Assembly: GCA_027452125.1 (NCBI GenBank)
Contig: DAIDGZ010000095.1
Location: 1 to 32,894, forward strand
Reading direction: 5' to 3'
DNA from: Acidobacteriaceae bacterium
Lineage (GTDB): Bacteria > Acidobacteriota > Terriglobia > Terriglobales > Acidobacteriaceae
Length of the DNA: 32,894 nucleotides
The notes below the pieces were generated by a model. That model searched no databases, was not told where the DNA came from, and saw nothing but the letters and a program-made list of their open reading frames with translations. Below, piece after piece: positions 1 to 7,428 of this stretch (position 1 is the stretch's first letter; each line of letters begins with the position of its first letter). The position numbers and the translations under genes were made by a program.

Positions 1-46
1 AATGATCTCCCAGCGCGTTACCCGGCGCCTTTGCCCGAGGTGAGGC

Positions 47-1624
47 ATGGAGAGGTCAGGATTGTTTGTCCCGGTTCCAGAGGCACCCAGCAACGCGCCA
101 CCTTCTCTTTACGAGTTGTCCTGGAAGCGCGCGCTTGACGCCAAGATGGCTATCGACGTTCCCTCCGGCATCATTCTGGACTGCAATCCGGCCGCAGAGG
201 CGCTGGTGAGGCTGGCCCGCACACAGATCCTGGGCCGCAGCATACAGGAGTTTGTGCCTTCGCACGAGCGCTCCCGGGTGCAGCATGAACTGGATCAGCA
301 GTCGCCGGAGCCCGAGCGCTACGAGGGCTTTCATCTGCTAGCGGGAGACGGGCGCGAGATTCCCGTTGTTGTCTCCACCTCCGGTGCGATCCGTTTTGCC
401 GGGCATATGCTGGCAGCCATTTGTGAGTTTCAAGATGTCTCAGTGCAGCAGCAGCAGGCACACCAGCTTGCTACCCGTCAGTGGGCCTTGTCGGCCTATG
501 GGGCAGCAGCTGTCGCCCTTTGCCAGCATCACTCAGCCCAGGGCCTGTTTACTGCCATCTGCGAGGCCATCGTAACCGAGCCCATGTACCTCTTCGCTTG
601 GGTAGCTACGGCCGAGGATGACACTGAAAAGACGATTCGACTGGTGGCCGAAGCTGGACCGATGAACGGCCTGATGGACGGCATCGAGTTGAGCTGGGAT
701 GAGACGCATCATCTGGGACGCGGTCCCACTGCCGTCGCGATTCGCACCGGCACACTGCAAACGGTAGACGACACAGAGGATGCGATCCTACTCAATTCCT
801 GGGGCGAGCGGGTGCGCAGCTACGGTGTCCGTTCCATCGCCGCCATTCCATTTCGTATGGGAGATGAGCGGCGGGCGGCTCTGGTTGTCTCTGCGCGCAA
901 AGCGAAAGCCTTTGAGGCCGAGGCACTGAGCGTGTTTACGCATCTGGCCGCTCAACTGGAGCACGGCGTCCGGGCTATCGAGCAGCAGAAGCTGCTCTAC
1001 GCCGAACGCCAGCATGCCCTGGATGCTGAACGCAGGGTGACCGAAGCGATGTCGCGGATGATCGAATCCATGTCGCACGCCATGGAGATGCGGGATATGT
1101 ACACAGCCGGCCATCAGAACCGCGTGGCAGATCTTGCGGTGGCCATTGCCACAGAGATGGGTTGGTCAGCTGAACGGATCGTCGGCCTGCACCTGGCGGG
1201 CCAGGTGCACGACCTCGGCAAGATGTCTATTCCTGCTGAGATTCTTACCAAGCCGGGTCAGCTTACGCGTACCGAGCGCAGCCTGCTGCAGGAGCACTGC
1301 GAGAATGGATACAACATTCTGAAGGGCATTCCATTCCCCTGGCCCATCGCCACGATTGTGCATCAGCATCATGAAAAGCTTGACGGGTCCGGCTATCCAC
1401 TGGGCTTGAAGGGGGACGAGATCATCCCCGAGGCCAGGATCATGATTGTGGCGGATATGTTTGAGGCGATGATCTCGCACCGCCCCTACCGAGCGGGCAT
1501 GCCGGTGGAGACTGTCCTTGCCAAGTTGGAATCTGAAGCGGGTACGCAGCTCGATGCTGAAGTTGTGGCGATCTGTGCCCGGCTCTGCCGCGAGGGGCGC
1601 TTCACAGAGATATTAGCCCGGTAG
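47..1624 (+). CDS. PAS-GAF-HD-GYP domain phosphodiesterase
   Basis: Cytoplasmic signalling protein of 525 aa that probably hydrolyses cyclic di-GMP. A PAS-like domain (about residues 25-135) is followed by a GAF-like domain (about 150-310), a short helical linker, and a C-terminal HD-GYP domain (about 335-510). The catalytic signature is intact: H388-D389 in the VHDLGK context, and HHEKLDGSGYP at 441-451, which matches the canonical HHExxDGxGYP motif of active enzymes. There is no transmembrane segment or receiver domain, so the input is probably a small ligand or redox/light cue read by PAS or GAF; the ligand cannot be told from sequence. The start has a purine-rich GAGGTGAGG just upstream. 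It converges on recO, with only 13 bases between the stop codons. Family assignment is firm; the c-di-GMP substrate is family knowledge. Confidence 0.93.
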   Translation: MERSGLFVPVPEAPSNAPPSLYELSWKRALDAKMAIDVPSGIILDCNPAAEALVRLARTQILGRSIQEFVPSHERSRVQHELDQQSPEPERYEGFHLLAGDGREIPVVVSTSGAIRFAGHMLAAICEFQDVSVQQQQAHQLATRQWALSAYGAAAVALCQHHSAQGLFTAICEAIVTEPMYLFAWVATAEDDTEKTIRLVAEAGPMNGLMDGIELSWDETHHLGRGPTAVAIRTGTLQTVDDTEDAILLNSWGERVRSYGVRSIAAIPFRMGDERRAALVVSARKAKAFEAEALSVFTHLAAQLEHGVRAIEQQKLLYAERQHALDAERRVTEAMSRMIESMSHAMEMRDMYTAGHQNRVADLAVAIATEMGWSAERIVGLHLAGQVHDLGKMSIPAEILTKPGQLTRTERSLLQEHCENGYNILKGIPFPWPIATIVHQHHEKLDGSGYPLGLKGDEIIPEARIMIVADMFEAMISHRPYRAGMPVETVLAKLESEAGTQLDAEVVAICARLCREGRFTEILAR

Positions 1625-1637
1625 GCGGCGGAGCGAA

Positions 1638-2396
1638 TCATCCACCCAGCCGTGCCAGCGCTTCTGCGGTACGCAGTCGGCGCTCCAGATGCCGCTCCAG
1701 TGCCTGGACGGTAAAGCGCCGCAGATCTGCTGCCTGGCGTCGCGGCCAGGGTTCGGCAGCAAATGCGGACACCGGCGCGCGCAGCATGCGTTGCGCCAAG
1801 CGCCAGGAGTCAGCGGTCAGCACGGAGTCGCCGGGATGCCGGTGCACCGCGCAAAATAGGCCGTCGGCGTGGTGGGGAAAAGCAATCTTCGCCGGCTGCA
1901 ACAGCTCGCCGCATGCTGTGCAGTGCAGCAGGTCGGGCAGGAGACCCATCAACCGCGTCATCCACAGCGTGAAGTAGGTGAGCGCCATCCAGGGTTGCAC
2001 GGTGTCAGCCTGCGCGGCGTGTGTGTGTTCCAGCACGCTCACGAGCAGCCGGAAGACCGTTTCCTGCGGGTCGTGCTCGGGGAGGGCTTCATCCAGCAGT
2101 TCGGCGTAGAAGCTGAGTACGGCCATACGCACGTGATCCACTGGCGCGGAGAGCGGTGAGCGCACGATCTCCAACTGATCCAGCCGCACCAGCTCCTGCC
2201 GGGGCCGCTCGGCAAACCAGGCGCGTGCCAGGGTCATCGGCTCCAGCGCGCCGCCAAACCGCTTGCGACTCTTCAGGGCAGATTTTGCGATTCCCTTGAC
2301 CCGTCCGTAGTCGCGGGTAAAGAAGCTGACGATCAGGTCAGCCTCCTGTACCGGCCAGGTACGCAAGATCACCGCCTCTGAGGTAAGCACGCTCAT
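1638..2396 (-). CDS. recO: DNA repair protein RecO
   Basis: RecO of the RecFOR pathway (252 aa), which loads RecA onto SSB-coated single-stranded gaps. The N-terminal OB fold begins with SEAVILRTWPVQEADLIVSFFT, typical of RecO, followed by the TRDYGRVKGIAKSALKSRKR segment. The C-terminal helical domain carries a zinc-site-like CTAC pair (about residues 158-161) and a second C-A-V-H pair about 20 residues later, so the fourth ligand would be His rather than the Cys seen in many RecO proteins. Length is normal for the family. The ATG has an upstream GGGAAG-type ribosome site. It lies 124 bases downstream of the ferredoxin gene on the same strand, with a hairpin between them, so it may have its own promoter. 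Confidence 0.93.
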   Translation of the reverse strand: MSVLTSEAVILRTWPVQEADLIVSFFTRDYGRVKGIAKSALKSRKRFGGALEPMTLARAWFAERPRQELVRLDQLEIVRSPLSAPVDHVRMAVLSFYAELLDEALPEHDPQETVFRLLVSVLEHTHAAQADTVQPWMALTYFTLWMTRLMGLLPDLLHCTACGELLQPAKIAFPHHADGLFCAVHRHPGDSVLTADSWRLAQRMLRAPVSAFAAEPWPRRQAADLRRFTVQALERHLERRLRTAEALARLGG

Positions 2397-2446
2397 GCGT
2401 TTCTATCTTCCCATGCAGAGCGGCGGCCAAGCATGGAAGGGCTAAA

Positions 2447-2486
2447 CACAAACGCGCACGCCGCCGGAGCGGGGTGCGCGTTTGTG
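2447..2486 (-). terminator. Rho-independent terminator-like hairpin after ferredoxin
   Basis: A perfect 13-bp inverted repeat (arms 2447-2459 and 2474-2486, 14-base loop) lies 34 bases past the ferredoxin stop. Read on the minus strand it is followed only by TTTAG, so the U-tract is short. It may be a weak terminator that leaves some read-through into recO. Confidence 0.6.
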
Positions 2487-2520
2487 GAACAGCAAAAGGG
2501 TTTAGGGCCGAACAGCCGAA

Positions 2521-2781
2521 CTAGCGGCCGAAGTGCTGAGCGTTCAGCTCGGCGAAGTGCGCCCACTTCTCCGGCAGGTCGTCCTGCGCGAAGATTGCCG
2601 AAACCGGGCATGCCGGCACGCAAGCGCCACAGTCGATGCACTCGACCGGGTCAATGAACAGCTGGTTGCTGCCCTCGAAGCCGTCTTCGTCCTTCTTGGG
2701 GTGGATGCAATCTACGGGACAGGCGTCCACGCAGGCGGTGTCCTTGGTGCCGATACAGGGTTCTGCAATGACGTAGGCCAT
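2521..2781 (-). CDS. fdxA: Seven-iron type ferredoxin (3Fe-4S/4Fe-4S)
   Basis: Small electron carrier of 86 aa. The N-terminal cluster motif is C9-x7-C17-x3-C21-P, with a further C25, and the second motif is CIDCGACVPACP. The seven-residue spacing between the first two cysteines is the pattern of 7Fe ferredoxins of the Azotobacter FdI, Thermus and mycobacterial FdxA type, which hold one [3Fe-4S] and one [4Fe-4S] cluster, rather than the CxxCxxC of 2[4Fe-4S] clostridial proteins. The acidic C-terminal tail is short. The GGAGAGAG ribosome site is about ten bases from the ATG. No obvious redox partner is adjacent, so the electron donor and acceptor are unknown. The flanking suhB and recO genes do not explain its role. 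Confidence 0.93.
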   Translation of the reverse strand: MAYVIAEPCIGTKDTACVDACPVDCIHPKKDEDGFEGSNQLFIDPVECIDCGACVPACPVSAIFAQDDLPEKWAHFAELNAQHFGR

Positions 2782-2835
2782 CTTTTTACTCTCTCCAGAA
2801 ACAGGACTTCACGACGCTGATAGTAGCATACGAGC

Positions 2836-2852
2836 CGGGAGTCTGCCTCCCG
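2836..2852. other. Small hairpin between suhB and ferredoxin
   Basis: Six-base arms CGGGAG (2836-2841) and CTCCCG (2847-2852) around a five-base loop. It lies 39 bases past the suhB stop and upstream of ferredoxin. There is no U-tract on the minus strand, so it could be a weak terminator or part of the ferredoxin leader. Confidence 0.35.
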
Positions 2853-2890
2853 CAGCATGCAATACTGTTTTGCGATGCGAAACCGGCGCC

Positions 2891-3793
2891 CTATTTGCCC
2901 CGCGCCGCCCGCCGCTCAGCATACTCGCGCGGCGTGGGGATCGGTGTCAACCCCCGGCCGGCAAACATGTCGCTGAAAAATCCCAGCAGCTCGCCATGGA
3001 TATGTCCATTGGAGGCGAGCACCTCGCGGCTGTCCAGCTTAACCGGGTTGCCGCTGAAGTCCGTCACCTTGCCTCCCGCCTCCTGCACCAGCAGGATTCC
3101 GGCAGCCGTATCCCAGGGGTTCAGGTTGAACTCCCAGAAGCCGTCCATGCGTCCACTGGCTACGTAAGCCAGGTCCAGGGCGGCTGAACCTGCCCGCCGC
3201 ACCCCATGCGAGCGCAGGGTGAACTCCTGGTAGAAGTGGATGTTGGGGTTGGCGTGACGCTTGCGGCTGGGGAAGCCGGTGGCGAGCAGCGCCTCGGCCA
3301 GCTCTGGCGTGCGCGAGACGTGGATGCGCCGTCCGTTGAGCCAGGCTCCGCGGCCCTGTTCGGCGGTGAAGAGCTCATCGCGTGTGGGGTCGTAGATGAC
3401 CGCCGCGGCCAGTGAGCCATCCTGATCCTCGGGTAGCCCTTTGGGGCGGTGTTCCAGGCCTAGCGAGACGCAGAATTGCGGGAAGCCATGAGCGAAGTTG
3501 GTGGTGCCGTCCAATGGGTCCACGTACCAGCGATACTCGCCTTCCATGCGGTCACGCGTACCCTCTTCGCCGTAGATGCCGTGCTCCGGGAAGGCCTCGC
3601 CGAGGCGCTGACGGATGAGCTTTTCCACGGTACGGTCAGCCACGGTGACCAGATCCACGTCGCCCTTGTACTCGGTTTCGACACCCTGAGCCAGAAATTC
3701 GCGCAGCCGCGCTCCGCCCTCGCGGGCAATCTCCGCAGCCCGAGGAACCCAGATCATGTTGTGTGCTTGAGCCTGCTCTGCCGATCCGCTCAC
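2891..3793 (-). CDS. suhB: Inositol monophosphatase family protein (SuhB-like)
   Basis: Mg-dependent, Li-sensitive type phosphatase family, 300 aa. All metal-site motifs are visible: GEEGT (residues 75-79, E76), DPLDGTTNF (92-100, with D92 and D95), and a C-terminal WDTAAGILLVQEAGG segment. The expected reaction is hydrolysis of myo-inositol 1-phosphate or a related sugar phosphate. In E. coli, SuhB also acts in rRNA transcription antitermination with NusA and NusG. The start is GTG at 3793, chosen because it forms a GTGA overlap with the stop codon of the Hfq-like gene upstream, implying translational coupling. An internal Met at residue 13 is the alternative start. The C-terminus has a basic tail that extends slightly past the usual end of the fold. 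Confidence 0.92.
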   Translation of the reverse strand: MSGSAEQAQAHNMIWVPRAAEIAREGGARLREFLAQGVETEYKGDVDLVTVADRTVEKLIRQRLGEAFPEHGIYGEEGTRDRMEGEYRWYVDPLDGTTNFAHGFPQFCVSLGLEHRPKGLPEDQDGSLAAAVIYDPTRDELFTAEQGRGAWLNGRRIHVSRTPELAEALLATGFPSRKRHANPNIHFYQEFTLRSHGVRRAGSAALDLAYVASGRMDGFWEFNLNPWDTAAGILLVQEAGGKVTDFSGNPVKLDSREVLASNGHIHGELLGFFSDMFAGRGLTPIPTPREYAERRAARGK

Positions 3794-4098
3794 GAGTGCG
3801 CCTCCTCGTGTCCGATGCGGTCGCCGAGCGGAGCGGGGGTGAGCCGCCGCCGACCAGTCTCGGTGATCGTGCGAATCTGGTGCTTATAGATGAAGAGATT
3901 GGGGAGGCCGTCACGCGTCAAGCGCAGCATGCCGTCATCGAAGTACTCAATCCAGCCGCGCACGGTCTCGCCGTCGCGCAGTTTGATAGTGACGCTGATC
4001 TGGCGGTCGCTAAGCGAGCGAAGATACAACGCTTCCTGGCCCGTTTCTCCGGGCGGAGGAGTCTTAGAGCGGCGGCGCGAGGGAAGAGGAGGGGTCAT
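3790..4098 (-). CDS. hfq: Hfq-like Sm-fold RNA-binding protein
   Basis: Protein of 102 aa with an Sm/Hfq core at about residues 25-80. The Sm1 part has G43-x-x-V-x-G48-x-I-x-x-F53-D54, and the Sm2 part has the diagnostic Y71-K72-H73 followed by I75 and T77-I78, as in the Hfq YKHAIST motif. Hfq is a hexameric chaperone for small RNA-mRNA pairing. This version departs from E. coli Hfq: the rim segment that is RRER there reads SDRQ here, the Ala after YKH is Gln, and there is a proline- and arginine-rich N-terminal extension (R8-R10, K12) plus a basic C-terminal tail. RNA specificity may therefore differ. It heads a two-gene unit with suhB through a 4-nt overlap. The ATG follows an AT-rich leader. 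No clear sigma-70 promoter was resolved in 4099-4230. Confidence 0.82.
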   Translation of the reverse strand: MTPPLPSRRRSKTPPPGETGQEALYLRSLSDRQISVTIKLRDGETVRGWIEYFDDGMLRLTRDGLPNLFIYKHQIRTITETGRRRLTPAPLGDRIGHEEAHS

Positions 4099-4230
4099 AT
4101 TGGTTTATCCGATTTCTTTTTCTATTGTAAGATGCACGTTTTGCTCAGTGCGCCGTATGCATTGAACAGGTTTGGGCGCAACACTGCCAACCCATTGGAA
4201 TTACTCATGCAGGCTGCGGAGCGTTACGGC

Positions 4231-5181
4231 TCAGTGTACTAGTGGAATCGGTCCACGCAGAGAGACTGCGGATGCGCTGGGGAAATCCTGCGGTAGCGGG
4301 TAAGTCACGGGCCTGCGCGCCAGCCACTGCAGTGCACGGGGAATGATGGTTTGTACGGCCGCGCAGCGCATGCTGGGCGGCTGGGTTTCGCCTGTCCAGA
4401 CATGCCCATAGGTAGAGATGTAGACGCGTCCCCTGCCATAGGTCGTGGTCCACTCCACCGGCCACAGCAGCCCAAGCCCCGATTCGGAGTCCCGCGCGTA
4501 GGCCAGCACATGGATGTGCTTTGCCGGTCCGCGCGCATAGGTGTAGACCTCCATCTCCGGCGACATCCACTGGCGCGGCATGCCTGCATGAATCGGATCG
4601 CTTTTTGGACTGAGCTTCATGCGCGTCACCAGCACGTCGCCACGCGGTCCATGACTGGTACCGCGTCCAACGCCAGGCGGAATCCGCACCAGACGCCCGC
4701 TATCACCGAAGCGGATCGCTGTGCCGTAGTCTGCGTGGCGCCAACTGAGGCCTACCATGGCCTCGTATTCCTTCCAGCCGACGAAGGCATTCTCTGCGCC
4801 ATGGAAGATGTATACGCCTCCGCCCGCGTGCGCATAGGCGGCAAAGTCCTGCTTTACCGGCTCGGGCCAGGAGGGCCGGGGCGCTGTGCGCGGCAGTCCA
4901 ATGTCATTGCAGGTCTGGATCACGACGTCGTAATCGGAAAAGTGAGGATGCCAGGCATTCCAAGCTGCCGAACCTGTCTCCGGCATGGTGCTTACGTCCA
5001 CGGTGAAGCCGCCAGCCTGCTTCAGTAATCCGCGGAGCAGCAGCGTGGTCTGGCGCCAGTTGTGATTGCTGAAGCCATCCACGATCAATACACGTATGTT
5101 GCCGACGCGGGGCTGGGCAAGGCAGGAGATTCTACCGGCAAGCGCGATCGCGAGCAGGCACAAAAGAGGCCAGCGTTTCAT
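4231..5181 (-). CDS. Secreted ThuA-domain protein
   Basis: Predicted exported protein of 316 aa with a ThuA (trehalose-utilisation, class I glutamine-amidotransferase-like) fold. The ATG at 5181 gives a proper signal peptide (MKRW, then a hydrophobic stretch, cleavage near residue 22-23); a GTG at 5208 would add nine residues ahead of it and is disfavoured. After the signal come RVLIVDGFSNHNW, a DYDVVIQTCND strand, the AGGGVYIFHGAENAF segment, and a C-terminal block with WTTTYGRGRVYISTYGH, all typical of ThuA proteins. These are often linked to carbohydrate use, but no reaction is established for this subgroup. It lies 44 bases downstream of amrS on the same strand and is probably cotranscribed. 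A functional link to AmrS is not evident. Confidence 0.85.
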   Translation of the reverse strand: MKRWPLLCLLAIALAGRISCLAQPRVGNIRVLIVDGFSNHNWRQTTLLLRGLLKQAGGFTVDVSTMPETGSAAWNAWHPHFSDYDVVIQTCNDIGLPRTAPRPSWPEPVKQDFAAYAHAGGGVYIFHGAENAFVGWKEYEAMVGLSWRHADYGTAIRFGDSGRLVRIPPGVGRGTSHGPRGDVLVTRMKLSPKSDPIHAGMPRQWMSPEMEVYTYARGPAKHIHVLAYARDSESGLGLLWPVEWTTTYGRGRVYISTYGHVWTGETQPPSMRCAAVQTIIPRALQWLARRPVTYPLPQDFPSASAVSLRGPIPLVH

Positions 5182-5225
5182 GGAGTTCAACCTAGCCGCC
5201 GACTGCACGCAGTGTCAACGGAGCT

Positions 5226-6341
5226 TCAGGGCGTGTGTCGCGCGCGCGGCAGATAGGGATGCGCGGTGATTTGCCTGTGAAACTCTCTGTCCCAGCGCCC
5301 GGGAATCGTCTTGCCACAGCGCGGGCATTGGCCCTCGGCGGTCAGCAGATAGCGATGGATCTGAAATCCAAGCCGCTCCACGAGTAGTTCATGGCATCCG
5401 TGGCAATAAGTATTCTCATGGTTGCCAACCTCGCCGGGCAGATTGCCTGCGTACACATAGTGCAGTCCTGCGCGGCGACCAATTGCGGCGGCGCGCAGCA
5501 AGGTCCGTGCTGGTGTGTCGGCTGGGTCAGTCATCCGATAATCCTTGTGGAATGCGGTGACGTGCCAGGGGATGTCTGGTGAAACCCCAGCGAGGAATTC
5601 AGCGATTGCTGTCAGTTCCGGGTCGGAGTCATTGAAGCCGGGGATCACGAGCGTTACAACCTCTACCCAGAAGCCCATCAGCTTCAGTTGCCGGATGCTC
5701 TCCAGAACCGGTTGCAAGCGCCCACCCAACTGGTGATAGTGCTGCTCGTGAAAACACTTCAGGTCAACCTTGTAGAGGTCCACACAGGGCTGCAAAAACT
5801 CCAGCACGCGTGGGGTGGCGTTACCGTTGGAGACGAAGCCGGTGGCCAGTCCGGCAGTCCTGGCCTCTTTGAAGATGGCCACCGCCCACTCCACGGTGAT
5901 CAGGGGCTCGTTGTAGGTGCTCACGAGGACGCGCGCACCTTGTTCCAGCGCGTCGCGCACCAGTTGCTCGGGCGTGACTGCGGTTGGCACCGTACCTGCA
6001 ACCGGATCGCGCAGCGCCTGCGAAGTTACCCAGTTCTGGCAATAGGCGCAGTGCAGGTCGCAGCCCAACATACCGAAGCTGTAGGCCAGAGCGCCGCTAT
6101 GAGCATGAAAGAAGGGCTTCTTCTCAATGGGATCGCACTGTATGCCGCCCGTATAGCCCCATGGCGCATAGAGCGTACCGCCGCGGTTGATGCGCACTTT
6201 GCACACGCCTACCTGTCCCTCCGCGATGGGACAGCAGTGCCCGCAGGCAAAGCAGCGCACGCGGCCATGATCCAGCTTGTCGTACAGGCTGGGCGCTGCC
6301 TCGTGCACATTCAGCTCGAGAATTTCTTTCAGCGCCGGCAT
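5226..6341 (-). CDS. amrS: AmmeMemoRadiSam radical SAM enzyme AmrS
   Basis: Radical SAM protein of 371 aa, family AmrS (PflA-like). The SAM cluster motif is C94-x3-C98-x2-C101 (CDLHCAYC), preceded by a cysteine-rich N-terminal zone (C30, C33, C36, C37, C47) typical of this family. GYTGGIQCDPIEKKP and the FVSNGNATP and YKVDLKCF segments agree. A C-terminal CHGCHELL and CPRCGKTIPGRW segment looks like a zinc-ribbon extension. The start is set at 6341 because TGGAGGG lies five to six bases upstream; another ATG at 6356 lacks such a site. In other genomes AmrS occurs with Memo-like AmrB and AMMECR1-like AmrA, but neither is in this window. Substrate is unknown to me. Confidence 0.9.
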   Translation of the reverse strand: MPALKEILELNVHEAAPSLYDKLDHGRVRCFACGHCCPIAEGQVGVCKVRINRGGTLYAPWGYTGGIQCDPIEKKPFFHAHSGALAYSFGMLGCDLHCAYCQNWVTSQALRDPVAGTVPTAVTPEQLVRDALEQGARVLVSTYNEPLITVEWAVAIFKEARTAGLATGFVSNGNATPRVLEFLQPCVDLYKVDLKCFHEQHYHQLGGRLQPVLESIRQLKLMGFWVEVVTLVIPGFNDSDPELTAIAEFLAGVSPDIPWHVTAFHKDYRMTDPADTPARTLLRAAAIGRRAGLHYVYAGNLPGEVGNHENTYCHGCHELLVERLGFQIHRYLLTAEGQCPRCGKTIPGRWDREFHRQITAHPYLPRARHTP

Positions 6342-6510
6342 TGTGCCCTCCAACATCGGAGTGGTCAGTTCAGGCCTCGACGGTATCCAAGTCGCAGAAA
6401 CGCTCTTCAGAATCCATGCTGATTCAAGCGCCTTCCACGGCAGAACGGCGGTACGTATCCAGTAGCCATCGCCATCCCGAGATTCTTTGCCAAGGAGTGT
6501 ACACCTGTTT

Positions 6511-7428
6511 CTAGTCGGATGCCGGCGTTGGCTCCACGTAGTAGCCGGTCCGGTTGCGGATTACGAATGCTCCCGGTGCGGAGCGCGGAACCGTGACCTG
6601 AATGTGGTGAAACTCCAGGCCGGGCGCCTGATTGCGCGGATAGTAGCCGAGCAGATATTGCGTGCGCAGATCTTCGCTCACCTGTTCAAAAGCCTTGTCC
6701 AGTCCGCCCTGGTCGACGTAGAAGTATTTGCCGCCGGTCTGCTCGGCGAGTGTAATCATGGCGTGCTCGCCGCCGATGTCGCGTCCCGCACTGGCCACGA
6801 TAGGCACATCGATGAGGCTGTAGATCATCACTTCATTGCGCAGCGCCGCCTCCAACGCCTGCCTGTACGTCGTGTTCTTGACAGTGTCGTCTCCGTCGGA
6901 GATAAGCACCAGCACTTTGCGTCCCTGGCGGGTTCCCAGCCGCCGGGAGGCCAGGTCAATCGCGTCGTAGAGAGCGGTGGCCCAGTCGCCGTGTAATTGT
7001 CCCAGGCCGCGATCGATCATCTTCAGCTTGTTGGTGAACGGCGTCAACTCGCGCACGGTAGTGGCAAACTGCATCACGCTCATCTGGTCCTGCTGGCGTA
7101 GAATCGCCTTGGCGAATCGCCGTCCCGCCGCCGCTTCGGCGGTCATGTCCTTGCGCACGCTGCCGCTGGTGTCGATGGCCAGGGTCAGGTTCAGCGGCAT
7201 CTCCGACTGCCGCTCAAACAAGGCAATCCGCTGCGGACGCCCATCCTCAAAGAGCGCGAAGTCGTCCCTGGTGAGGCCGCCGACAATTGCGCCGTTGCTG
7301 TCGGTTACGTTCACAAACACGTTCACCAGCTTTACGTCTACGCGGAAGGTCGTCTGCTGCGCCGCCGCGCCGAACGCCGCCAAGCAAAGCAAAATCGTAC
7401 ACGCCGCTTTCCGCAGGCCAGGTTTCAT
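6511..7428 (-). CDS. Secreted VWFA-related domain protein, acidobacterial type
   Basis: Exported protein of 305 aa. The start at 7428 gives a signal peptide ending around AAFGAAA-QQ (residue 23) and an ATGA overlap with the end of moaX. Residues about 28-75 form the short strand-rich region usually found before the VWA domain in these proteins (VNVFVNVTDSNG, then DDFALFEDGRPQ). The von Willebrand A domain (about 80-280) has an intact MIDAS metal site, D86-T-S88-G-S90, and a second acidic loop SDGDDT. Such proteins are multiplied in Acidobacteriota and are presumed to bind protein partners in the periplasm or at the surface; no ligand is known. A longer frame extending to 7557 lies inside moaX and lacks a signal peptide. 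Gene order moaX-VWFA suggests cotranscription rather than shared function. Confidence 0.87.
   Translation of the reverse strand: MKPGLRKAACTILLCLAAFGAAAQQTTFRVDVKLVNVFVNVTDSNGAIVGGLTRDDFALFEDGRPQRIALFERQSEMPLNLTLAIDTSGSVRKDMTAEAAAGRRFAKAILRQQDQMSVMQFATTVRELTPFTNKLKMIDRGLGQLHGDWATALYDAIDLASRRLGTRQGRKVLVLISDGDDTVKNTTYRQALEAALRNEVMIYSLIDVPIVASAGRDIGGEHAMITLAEQTGGKYFYVDQGGLDKAFEQVSEDLRTQYLLGYYPRNQAPGLEFHHIQVTVPRSAPGAFVIRNRTGYYVEPTPASD

Noticed and set aside
1-46. Possible tail of an upstream gene at the left edge
   Set aside because: Too short to support any coding call; only the ribosome site of the first gene is visible.
4351-5028. 225-codon frame antisense to the ThuA gene
   Set aside because: Low-complexity product without motifs; the ThuA frame on the other strand has family motifs and a signal peptide.
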